Shown: piece after piece, positions 20,311 through 31,100 of the stretch | How the letters are laid out: the number at the start of each line of letters is the position of its first letter | Position numbering within the stretch: position 1 is the first letter of the stretch | Assembly: GCA_009760855.2 (NCBI GenBank) | Contig: WPIO01000141.1 | Span: 802,001 to 866,000, forward strand | DNA from: Cristatella mucedo | Taxonomy: Eukaryota; Bryozoa; Phylactolaemata; Cristatellidae | DNA: 64,000 nt | Direction of reading: 5' to 3' | Program-made: the position numbers and the translations under genes | Notes under the pieces: generated by a model | What the model saw: only the letters and a program-made list of their open reading frames with translations | Told to the model about the DNA's origin: nothing | Database searches by the model: none

Positions 20311-20625
20311 TATTTGAGAGAATTTGAGGTGCTCGAAGGCTGGGATGGATCAAAGCAAAGGTACAACTGAGTGTCATCTGCATAAAAGTGAAAGCCTAGA
20401 TTGTGCTTGGCAATCACATCAGCAAGAGGGAGAGTATAAACCGTGAAAAGAACCGGACCTAGTACGGACCCTTGAGGTATCCCATATTTCAGAGGTACCT
20501 CAGCTGATCTTTTGTCCATTCACGTCAATACTCTGGAGTCTCCCACTGAGATAGGACCTGAACCACTGCAGAGCAGTGCCAGTGATGCCCAGGCGAGATG
20601 AGAGGCGCTCTAGAAGAACTTGGTG

Positions 20626-20661
20626 ATCCATGGTATCCATGGTATCCATGGTATCCATGGT
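20626..20661. repeat. Four tandem 9-mers (atccatggt) in RT motif A
   Basis: Four perfect copies. The equivalent place in the LINE-A copy near 26931 has one diverged unit (atcgatagt). On the minus strand it adds three in-frame Asp-Thr-Met triplets next to AAFDT. Confidence 0.95.
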
Positions 20662-20679
20662 ATCAAAAGCTGCCGATGG

Positions 20680-21245
20680 TTTTCTTTCCCTACAGAACTT
20701 CCGTAATAGCTTATGTTACACAGAAAGTCATCGAATGACACTTAACATCATACATTTGTGTTCATCACATTTTGTTTGTTGTTCACAGTGCTTACATTAT
20801 TCAATCCTTCTGTTTTAACGTAAATTATTCATTTGTATAGTGCCCAAAGATAACTTAATCTTTATTCAAAGGCTTCACATATGCCTGGGGGCTCGAGCCT
20901 ACAACCTCAGTTAGACATTGGTTGGGGCGAGCACCTTAACCGCTGGACCAAACCAGCTCATAGCACCGATAAACAGAGACGCACCATCCTTTCATATAAT
21001 TCAGTTAATGAGATACTTGGAGGATTGATTCATCACCTAAGCGTATCCGGTCATAATTTTCCTGTGCTTGAATAGCTCGTGAGGTTCGTGGCTGATAAAT
21101 ATATTCAAGTAACCTCTAACCGTGTTATACTGGTTGAGATTGAATATGCAATCGTCAACAATTAAATAAATGTTTCCTTTACAACAAACGTAACATGCCT
21201 GGAAAGAGAACCAGTTCTCTTAGAGCCCTATACAAACTTTTTATT
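20680..21245. repeat. Unknown repeat U, right part of copy 1
   Basis: Matches 24040-24480 (ttccgtaatagcttatgtta, gaaagtcatcgaatgacact, gttaatgagatacttggagg). Interrupted by a SINE at 20826-20962. Ends in a tail like LINE-A (cctggaaagagaaccagttc, tcttagagccctatac). Confidence 0.7.
20826..20962 (-). mobile_element. tRNA-derived SINE, family 2
   Basis: Minus-strand reading: gtccagcggttaaggtgctc (A-like box), ggctcgagccc (B-like box), then tttgaataaagattaagtta and the tail ctatacaaatgaataa. The paralogous repeat U copy near 24170 lacks it. Confidence 0.7.
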
Positions 21246-21249
21246 CTTA

Positions 21250-21935
21250 TCATTTTCAAGGCTTAAGTGTACGTTTTCTGGTCGTATTTCGCTGGGTTGC
21301 GGTAGATTAACGTATTGGCCCGGGCCATTGCAATCGATTGCAGTGAATTGCTGCAGAATGGTTGAAGCAATTACGGTGAAGATATGCGATTACGCAAAAA
21401 CCGAAAAGTAGAGCAGCGTGCACTAATAATTAGAGTTTTTTAGTGTAAGCGTTCGAGTCACCGTGTGGCGAATTGCAGTGGATTAAATCAAAGAGGAGGA
21501 TTGTGGTATTTGACCGGACCATTGCGGTCACTTGCAGTGCATTGCATGACAACTCGCTTGCACAATGGAGCAAAATTGCGTGGGTGCACTTTGAACTCAG
21601 TCTAGTCCTATATGCATTGTCAATAAGAGCTTCGCGATGGCGATTTGAGCATGATTTGCTTTGCAATATAGTGAATTGTGGTAGTTTCCTTGGTCTCATT
21701 TCAGGAGATTGCCGCCCTTTGCCACAGTGCGATTACGAACAATGTTTTTAGGCTATGTGGGTGTGCACAATACACGGTGTACTCCAGTATGCACTACAAA
21801 CTTCTGCTCGGCGCCATCTAATTCTATTTTTCCGTAGGGAAATCCATTTCTATTTTTTTGTGGTGGATTGAAGTGGATTTCGCCCCAGCTGGGCATTGCA
21901 CGAGAACGGCAGTGCCAGTGCAAGTGAAACTTACT
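21250..21935 (+). repeat. Satellite-like array, right block 1
   Basis: Same family as 14695-17830, with gtattggcccgggccattgc at about 21310. It matches 15200-16300 in order and orientation and lacks the LINE-A insertion found there. Confidence 0.75.
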
Positions 21936-21939
21936 GAGT

Positions 21940-23363
21940 TTTTTAAGATTGTATAGAAGATGGGAAGCTATGCCAGAAGTGGTCACAGTAAGATAAGAGG
22001 AGGTAAGTAGGGCTCTGGTGTGCTTGATAAAGTTATTGATGGAATTGGAAAAGTTTCTCTTGCGATTTCTGCAATGACAAGTCTTGGTGTGAACATTGCT
22101 AACAAAGGTATCGAGATGCATCAGGCGAGTAACCTGATTGAACTGCAGACAAGGAAGGAAAACGCTGGTCAGTAACATGCACAGAAACGGCGAGAACTTG
22201 AGGATAAACTTGAGAAAGAGAGGCGAAAAAAAGAGCTGGAATACGAATTGGATTGGCTGGAGAAAGAAGAGGATTGTGACCGCGAGATGAAAGATACGGA
22301 AGCTCTGGAGATAAAGCGTGCTATGCTCAAGAAGATGAAACCAAAATGGAACAAGAAGGTTAGAGTAGAGGAAGATGAATTGCAGGATTACTCTGAAACG
22401 CTGAAGGAAAGAATCCCAAAGCGTACAGGGAGATCGAAAAGGTGATCAAAGAGAAATCAGTTAAAGAATTGGCATTTGTTACTGCAGTTTAAGAAAGAGG
22501 AAGGTCTGATGGAAACGGCGGAAGGATGAGAAAAATCGGTCCTGGATTTTGAATTCAGAGCAGAAAATAAATGTTCCACTATGCTCAGGGACAGTATGGC
22601 TGGTGATCCCCTGGATACAATCTTGGAACTTAGCGATCCTCGTTTGCCTAGGTATCCTATCAAGAACTATCAGCATCGTGAGCTCTATCAGACAAATGGC
22701 ATTGAAACAGAAATGATTAACTCTGCTAAATTAATAACATTTAGCGTGCTTGGCGAGAAAAATCTGTTTTATGTTTTTTGCCAGATTCTTACCTGCTTTT
22801 GTAAGAACAGTATCAGGCTGCGGGTGCTGCAGGAGCATTTGCTGCACCTAACAGAAATCATGCTGCTGGACTTACGAACAATGCCGGTGCATGGTTGTTT
22901 AGTTCGCTGCGGGTTGGGTTGGGGTGGAGGAAATTGAAAAAATTACTCTGCCGTAAGGAGTTTGATCCGTTTCAACGCTGATGAGGCTGCTAACATAGCT
23001 CCTAACGACTAAAACAGGACGGAAGGTCCTGCCACTGGATAGGAAAAAGGATGAGGCCGTTGGCACTGATGACTTAAACACGGGAATTTGCATACTGTAC
23101 AAGCCCTGCGGCTGCTGGAGCGACTTAATCGAATATTGCATTCCTTTACAGCAGAGCACTTAGTAACACGCTTGCTGATACGGTTGGAACGTCTAGTATT
23201 TCACTGCCTCTTTCTAGATTATCCGGATTCTGTGCAGATATGAAAAGGATTTTATATAGTATTCCATTTGCTCTGGAGCTTACTCGAGTTGGAGGAAGTG
23301 ACGTTCATGCTATTATGACCGGAGCAGCCGGGCTCGTTGGAAATACAGCTAATGCTATTCAAA
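21940..23363 (+). pseudogene. Unidentified multi-ORF relic, possibly a virus-like or large DNA element
   Basis: Three broken plus-strand reading segments with a composition unlike the surrounding repeats. Segment 1 (about 21959-22443) has at least two in-frame stops. Its first part is Gly/Ser/Ala/Ile-rich and its second part is a highly charged helix (KLEKERRKKELEYEL). Segment 2 (about 22560-22890) has LELSDPRLPRYP, then a frameshift into an Ala/Gly-rich part. Segment 3 (about 23160-23370) has SISLPLSRLSGFC and ILYSIPFALELTRVG, and ends where LINE-B begins. I have a faint impression that segment 3 resembles structural proteins of virus-like elements in invertebrate genomes, but I cannot name a family. 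Clearly not functional. Confidence 0.4.
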
Positions 23364-23702
23364 CTACAAAGAGAAAGTCGGAAGCATAGTAGAGTCAGCA
23401 GAGCAGTTGAGGTAGTAAGTAGCATGGAAGTAGCAGCTCAGGACCGCTGAAAAGGCTGAGCCATAGTCGGCAGTAGGAGAGTAGTTGTCGTTGCGTAAGA
23501 GTTGGGGAAGCGAGTTCCACAGTATAGGACCTGCAAAGCTAAAGCTTTTGTCGCCAAAGGTCTTTAAGCGGAGGAATGGAACAGCTAATTTATTGTCCAC
23601 ACAGGACCTGAGGGCGCGAACAAGCTGAAACTGATGAGCAGTTCAGCTAGGTACGAATGAGCCAAGCCGTGGCGGGCCTTGTGGGTCAGCGTAAGAACCT
23701 TA
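23364..23702 (-). mobile_element. LINE-B 3' end
   Basis: The minus strand reads KLAVPFLRLKTFGDKSFSF and GPILWNSLPQLLRN, the C-terminus of a second CR1/L2-like family. Other copies are at 40800-43760, 45400-45745 and 61113-61465. Truncated at both ends. Confidence 0.8.
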
Positions 23703-23789
23703 GGACCATCAGAAAATTGAAACTCTCTCCAGGCACGTTACAGATGTTACTGGTACAGCATTTCCAAATATTTATTGGTGAAATTGAAG

Positions 23790-24480
23790 ATCACGTTTGT
23801 GTGCATGCACTCATTTATGAAGTCAATGATTGCACATTCTTTTTCTCGATTTGAATTCACTTTCTTTTTCTTACTCACTGAATTCTGGCCTGGCGTACTC
23901 TACCCGCAAAGGTCAGGCTTGGGAAAAGAGGCGTACCTGAGTGTTCGCTGTACGTGCAAAGGAAACGTGTGAGGACGCGTGGATTTTTGGATTGTTTGTC
24001 GCTCTTGTGATGTCATATACGGCACCGATCGATATAAGCAATGGCTTGCTTTCCGTACAAAACTTCCGTAATAGCTTAAGTTGAACAGAAAGTCATCAAA
24101 TGACACTCAACATGATACCTCTGTGTTCAGTAGATTTTGTTCGTTATTTATTGCGCTTACATTCATTTGATTTTAAGGTATCGTAACAGCAATAAGCAAA
24201 TATCCTTACATTATAAATTGGTTAATGAGATACTCTCAAGATCGATTCACGACCTAAGCACACTCGGTCATCGTTTCCCAGTCTCTGCTTGAGCAGCTCC
24301 TGAGGTTCGCGGCTGATTAAAATATACAAGTCAACTCTAACCGGAGTATACTTGTTGAGATTGAGTATGCTACCATTAGCAATTAGATAAATGGTTCCTT
24401 TGAAGCAAACGTGAAGTGCCTGGAAAGAGACAAACTTCTCTTAGGGTGCTATACAAATGTATTATCTTATTATTATAAAG
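23790..24480. repeat. Unknown repeat U, copy 2 (uninterrupted)
   Basis: Continuous version of the sequence split at 18290-18568 and 20680-21245. It has gatataagcaatggcttgct at about 24031, where copy 1 carries the LINE-A. Ends in a LINE-type tail (cctggaaagagacaaacttc). 24481-24840 shows nothing I recognise. Confidence 0.7.
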
Positions 24481-24839
24481 GCTTACAAATTTGCTTCTTT
24501 CTCTAACAAACATGGTCCCTAATGGCTACGCACTGACCTGAAAACTGAAAGTTCACACCCCTGGACACTTTCTCGACAGCCGGCAGGTAGAGCACGATAA
24601 AGAAACATCTGTCATTTTCTCCTAAAAATTAGTGCAGCTACGCGAGCCTAAAGTTTTACTAATTAACGCAGCTTCTCTCCCTACTAAAATGTTGTAGCTC
24701 TCGTCGGAACTCGAATGCTCACCACACCTGGCTGATGAGGGCCAATGACATGTTTTTTTTCAGCTAATCACAAAGTGTCCCGAACGCGGTACTGTCGTTT
24801 GACTCTTACCTCTGGTCTCACGACTTGAGTTGAGTATGT

Positions 24840-26405
24840 GCACTTTCGACGACTAGATTTCCTTATTTTCCTTGTCCTTTGCCGTCGATTGCCTCACATT
24901 GTTCTCTAACGTACGTTCGCGATTGGTTGAAAGAATGCTGCTGCACTTTTAATACAGCTGGAATACGCAAGAAAATTGGATCTTCTCCCACCCGCGTTGC
25001 TTGTAATTGTAACTATAATAGATTGGTGTATTGTCTCAGACGATTGACGTCAATTGTTATGCCTTGCCCAAGATTAAACGCTCAAAATGACAGTACGTGC
25101 ATCCACACTGAGCGTCATGTGATAGGATAATAAAAAATTCAAACAGCCGGTTTCTGCTAAATTTGAATCAGATTGCAGTAGATGCTGGACCATTGCCGAT
25201 AATTGCCGTGCATTGCCCTCGATTGTGCATTCTTAGATTGTTTAAAAGGATGTGGCTGCGCTTTTAATGCAGTGAAGTGCAATACGCATGAAAAGTTGGA
25301 GCTTTTCTCAGCAACTGTTGGTCCATTTGTAAAGGACCGTTGTGAATAGGCGCATTCACCTGGGCCATTGCCGTCGATTTCCGCGCGTTGCCGTCAATTA
25401 AACATGCACAACAAGGAAAAATTACGCACGCGCAAAGGCGCATGTTTCGTGGAATAAGAGTTGCAGCATCTTGCAGCCAATGTCGTCAGTTTTCCACGGA
25501 ATTCGCTCACGGCCCCATCCATTGCTGTGGATTGCCGTGCATTGCTGACAGTTAACGAACAAAGCATTTTGAAAATGCCACTGTTTCACTTTGAATGCAG
25601 CGGAATGTTGTATGCAATGACAATTGGGGCTTTTCGCTGCCAGTTTCTCGTCAATTTGACGCGAATTAGGGTATTGGCCCGGGCCATTGCTGCCGGTTGC
25701 CATTCATTCCTCGCGATTGTACATGCACGTTTGGTTGAAGGATGTGATGTGATTGCACTTTAAACACAGAGAGCTGTGACAGGTATCATACATTTTATAT
25801 TGGGCCAGTCACTTTCCAGTGATTTGCGAGTGATCATAATGGATTGACGTATTTGCTGGGCCATTGCTGTCGATTGCCATGCATTGTCAAGATTAAACGG
25901 TCAGAGTGGATTTAAATTATGCGCAGGTGTAGTGAAATGTTACAAGGACTGAGAATTAGAGCTTGGTGCAGCCGATTTACCATCGATTTGCCACGGATGC
26001 GGTATCAATCCCTCACATTGCAGTCGCTTGTGTTGAATTCTTGACAATTGCTGTGCAAAATAGCTTGAAATCCCGGCGATTTTACTTTTAGCACAAAGAA
26101 AATTGAACTTTGATGGCATTTGGTACTTCGGGAGGCCGATTTGTGGTCGACTTGCTACGGATTGTGGTGGGTTGCTGCTTCTAGCCAAGCCGTTGTCGTG
26201 GATTGCCACGAATAGCCCAAAATCGTTCAAGCGCAATTTTTTAAAATAATATGGATGACTTTAAAAAGTGCACTTTGTAAAACATCGTCACAATTGAAGC
26301 TTTGCGAAACTGATTTCAGGACATTTTGCACCAGATTGCTGTAGATAGTGGTACTGGCAAGGGCCAGTTTGGTCAATTGTAGTGCATTGCTGCTGAATGG
26401 TCAAG
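24840..26405 (+). repeat. Satellite-like array, right block 2, period near 165 bp
   Basis: Ten successive boxes of the type ccattgctgtcgattgcc start at about 24877, 25041, 25191, 25366, 25520, 25685, 25862, 26016, 26191 and 26365. Spacing is 150-177 bp, mean 165. 24890-25870 is the reverse complement of about 16590-17640, and 25880-26405 matches 14760-15290 directly. Confidence 0.78.
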
Positions 26406-27078
26406 AGACTAGAGGTCACTTTGGAACATGACACCTAGATTTCGAGCTGATTCAACAGGAGAAGTGCTGGCATAGCCAATTTTGAGCGTCAGCCTTTCGA
26501 ATTTCTGAATTACACTGGGTTTGCCCATAACTAGTACGTTAGTTTTATCATCGTTTAGTTTTAGAAAATATGCTGTCATTGATGTGCGGATGTCGTCAAC
26601 ACATGCAGCAAGTGAGTAGGGAGAATTCGAGGTGTTCGAAGGCTGGGAGGGATCAAAGCAAAGGTCCAACTGAGTGTCATCCACACAGAAGTGAAAGCCT
26701 AGATTGTGCTTGGCAATTATATCAGCAAGAGGGAGAGTATAAACCGTGAAAAGAACCGGACCTAGTACGGAGCCCTGAGGTACCCCATATGTCAAAGGTA
26801 CCTATGATGATATTTGTCCATTCGGGTCAATACTCTGGAATCTCCCAGTGAGATAGGACCTGCACCATTGCAGATCAGTGCCAGTGATGCCCAGGCGAGA
26901 TGAGAGGCGCTCTAGAAGAACTTTATGATCGATAGTATCAAAAGCTGCCGAAAGATCGAGCAAAGCAAGCAGAGACACTCTACCTACGTGTGTCTTTGTA
27001 CACCCTAAGCAATGCTGACTCTGTGGAGTGATTAGCTCTAAAGCCAGACTGGAACTTACTAGCAAAGTTTGCTTGTAG
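26406..27078 (-). mobile_element. LINE-A RT segment, internal fragment
   Basis: The minus strand reads LLALLDLSAAFDTIDHKVLL (motif A), then [13 protein letters not shown], then CVDD where the active site YADD should be, then LKLNDDKTNVLVMGKP. The tyrosine and alanine of the catalytic box are changed. Cut at both ends (no endonuclease, no tail). Confidence 0.85.
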
Positions 27079-27220
27079 GAGACAAGATGCCGGACTCAAA
27101 AAATCACGGATCATTTAATTTGTTACAAGATAAAGAGGAAAGCCAGGTACGTTTCCTCAAACAAAAGAAGTTGAGTACCTGCAGTGCTATGTAGCTGCCT
27201 CCCAGCAGCAGCTGCAGCTC

Positions 27221-28176
27221 TCACCTGCTGCCTGCTGCTGCTGCAGGGTACGCGATCACATTCCTGAACTCATTGTTTGCTTCGTCCCAGCCTAGCACGG
27301 CTAGCACGGTCCTTTGTCCTCCGCCCAGTGACAGCCACACAGGCAGCTGCAGTCCGTGGCTGCTGTAGGAGAGGACCTGCTGCAGCATCACTCCAGTCTC
27401 AGCACTTAGCGCCCTCACACAGTCCTCACTGTCTCCCTGCAGCCCCCACACAGCCACGTACAGGATGCCGCCTGCAGCGCAAACGCTCAGTGCTCGTTCC
27501 TTGTTACTCAGCTCGTGTCTCCATTGTCTGTCACCTCGGTGGCTGCAGCTGTCCACTACGTACAGCTCTCTGCTATCGTCCAGCTTTACCTTGCTGTAGC
27601 TCGTAGTGACCAGAGCAGCAGCTGTGAGGGCCACACTGTTTATCTCATACTCGTACTCGCTGCTGTGCTGCAGCTGCCCCGAGCTCAGCTGCAGCAGCTG
27701 CAGCCCTCGACCAGGCTGCCACTTTGTCACTGCCTTGGTCATAGCGAGCAGGTCACCAAAGACGGAGAGATTCCAGGGAGGTGACTGCAGCACGACACGT
27801 CGGCCCTCGAGCCACTGCGAGTTCCCAGCAGCAGCAGCAGAGCTGCGTCTGAGCAGCAGGACGAGCTGTGAGTAGTGCAAGCCTACAGCAGCACGTCCGT
27901 CCTGCAGAGACCGCACTGCAGTGACCTCGTCTTCCTCTCCGTCGCTCCGCCTCGCAGGTTTCCAGACGCTCAGCTCTCTGCCGCTCTCGCTATATTCCTT
28001 CAGGCCGTGCTTCCACGCAGCCAGCAGCAGATGCCCCTCTGATGTCACGGACAGGTCCCAGCATTGGACGGGCATCTGGAATCTACCGGAGGCAGGGCCG
28101 AATTGCAGAGCTGGCTGCTGCCCTGCTACAACGAAGGCTTCATTGTGCGAATAGGCAGTGCACTGCGCAGGAATGT
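27221..28176 (-). CDS. TRIM gene coding exon 3 (propeller-like C-terminus)
   Basis: The open frame runs well upstream of the first ATG (28075). The acceptor gctcag before 28176 is the one that satisfies the phase left by exon 2. Reads CTAYSHNEAFVVAGQQ, then repeats of the style GHLLLAAWKHGLKEYS. Stop at 27221-27223. Base composition is GC-rich, unlike exon 1. Confidence 0.8.
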
Positions 28177-31100
28177 CTGAGCACTTGCTCTGAGCGAATG
28201 CATGAAGACTTCAAATTTAGCACGAGTGGGCTGCCACACTCTGCAGGTCAAAGTACAATTTATCAGTCATATTTCAGTTGCTGATTGAAATAAAATATGG
28301 CCTATGGAATCAATGCTCGTTGCTATCAAAAATATTACTGCAGATTTTAGCATACCAGTTATCCTGTGAGTATTATGCATGTTTCAATGGCATGCCAGTT
28401 ACACACGATGGCACTCAAGTTGGCAGGTCTTTATACTGTCTTGTCTTGGATATTGTTAATATAATAAAAAGAAGTATGACTTTCGATTGCTTACATGAGG
28501 CAAGATGCATGGCTTTATTTTTAGCTTTCAAATTGTGGGCCTATACCTCCATTCCCTCACTTCTTCGTACTATACTGAATCCCAGCAGTGGCAAAATGCT
28601 GAGTGACAGAGCTCCACTTAAATTAACGTTTCCTCAGTTAGCCACAGAGCGCATCGCTGAGCTCATGAGGCGATGCATCATCAGAGCAGAGTGGCCTCCA
28701 AATGGACATCCAAAGAAGAATTCCACGGTCCCCATCCAATTTGTTTATGAGTTCACCGCATCTAATGGCATACCATCTTAAGTCCGTTAGTCTGCAGAAG
28801 TAGTCACATAGTAACATCATTAATAAACGCTGCACGTGCATTGGGCCACTAACAGGGTACCCAGCAATGATGCAGATGACTATAGCTCTCTGCCAAGTTC
28901 CACTCCCCCATCAAAGCAGGGACCTTTACAAGGTCAGCAGCAGATGCAGTCTCTAATTAAGCTCCTGCAGCATTTGCATCAGCACACCCAATTAAGATCA
29001 CATAAATAACTGAAAATTGAATAGTTTATACTGCACCTAACAACAACTAGATAAATTCCTATGTAAATGACTTTCAACAAAGACGAAGCATCTTGTTTGG
29101 ATAGCTTATACTTTCATATCAAGCACTGGTCAGTAAAGTCATTGCAAGAGAATCAATAACCCAAGTTTAATTACTTGCAAGGTGTCTTGATTAGATGAGT
29201 ATGCATAAGAAAACCAGCATAATGGCAAGGCTAGCATAATAAAGCATACAAGAACACACTCAGCGCTACTCGTCTTTACAACCTCTGGCTACTAACATGT
29301 CCTGATGCATGGACCACAAGTCCACATTACTCCTGTCGCTACATGATTGCCTCCCTGCCTACCAGCATCTTGGTGCTACCGTCTGCAGCAGCCTGCTAGG
29401 TCAAGCTATAACAGTTATATTGGGCAAAAACGCTGCGAGAGAAAATATGCATCTATTCAAAACAGCATGTCTCTCGATTCATTATTTCAGGACGACAAGT
29501 TAATGGCAACATGCTGCATTCTAAAGTAGAGCTTAGAATCGAATGACACTGAGCTTTTCAATCACCTTGTGCTCTTTAGAAAATATATAACAGAAATAGC
29601 TAGGCATTGCCACTTAGAGATCCTTAACTAGCAAATAAATACCTTTGCCGCAATTCGGAGAATTTTTACACAGTTATCTCTATCGATAGAGTGCAGACAA
29701 GTAGTGACGGTGGTAAAGCAGTCGCAGTCACCGGATATGATGATATGGATATGATACCATTTTCCACATTGCTTCATTCACGCGCCCATCGTTGGGCTAC
29801 CACCAAAGATGCTATCCCGACACGAATAATGAGACGAGGCTAAATACCAGCTTGCTGCTGTGGCTGGCCGGTCTTGCAGCTAGTGAAGCTGCCTTGCGAG
29901 CAACGCAACACTTAGCATGCTAAAATCTGTTTATAGCCTAGCGTTCCTGTGTAGTCGTTTTTGTCTGCAAAAGATCTGACAAGTGAGGCCCTCAGTACTC
30001 TGCACCGTTGGGCATCGACAACTACTCTCTGATCTCACAGATCCGACTCACGTTCGCGTGCTATTTCTTCTGCTCTTAAATTGGAACAAAGACTCAACGC
30101 TAGCCACCAAGCTGCTGATCGACCTGGCGGTTAGTTGATATATGTATTCCAAACGTACTACAGAAATAATAAGATGTTTTGAATCGCCGAGAGGCTCATC
30201 AAAGCCGTTGTTATCTATGGTCCAAATAATGGTCCCATGGTCGATAGAGTCGAACGCTGCTGACATTTCTAGCTGCACCGAGATGTGGCGATGCCACCAT
30301 AAGTCCTACCCAGGATGCTTCTTTTCAAATGGACGAGAGCTGCAGGACTAGCTGCATGGAAGCCTAAAGCCAATTTAGAAAAAATAAAACAAGCAGATCA
30401 AAGATTTTTCATTACAACGAAACTATATTATTAAGACATAATTATAAAGATATATTTGTATAGCACCCTAAGAGAACTAAATCTCTTTCTAGGCTCTCTA
30501 CAAATACAATTTCATAAAACCTTTCAATGAATCAATCAATTTTGCTGTTGAACAGAGAGCAGTCAAAGAAGGAAGTCCAAGGTATATATCAGCTACATGA
30601 AAACTCCCCTGCTTTTGAGGTATTGCTTGAGCCAAACCTAAGCAAAAAGTATACAAGGTCCTTGCAAACAGGTAGAGACCGAGCCGGGGTGGGTTCCAAA
30701 CTTACGACACATGCGAGCCAAATGCTGGACAACCACACCATTTCATTTTAGTGCAGAAGACCGTCAGATGACCGAATTCCGACGAGCACGTGGGTAAGAG
30801 CCCATGCAGGAGGAACAAGAAGGTCTTAAGAGTGTATAAGTATGGATAATAAGGGCGGATAGGTAGGCTGGCGCAAGCAAGCAGAGCTAGCTGGATGCCT
30901 GGATGCACAAAGTGCTCTCGAAAGCAATTCGGATCTCACTGGTGTGTGCGAGTGCAGTAAATGGCACTGCTGCTCATAAGCCTTGACTATTTCTACAAGC
31001 CGGTCTCAGTGTAAAGTCAGCCAAAAGAACTCATAATCGAGGTTCAGCTGTCAAAGCTCCTAGCTTATAATCGTAGGGAATTGCATCTTCACTACTCTTA

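Noticed and set aside
28278-28781. 167-codon plus-strand open frame in TRIM intron 2
   Set aside because: No family motif, opposite strand to the host gene, no start context or flanking gene structure.
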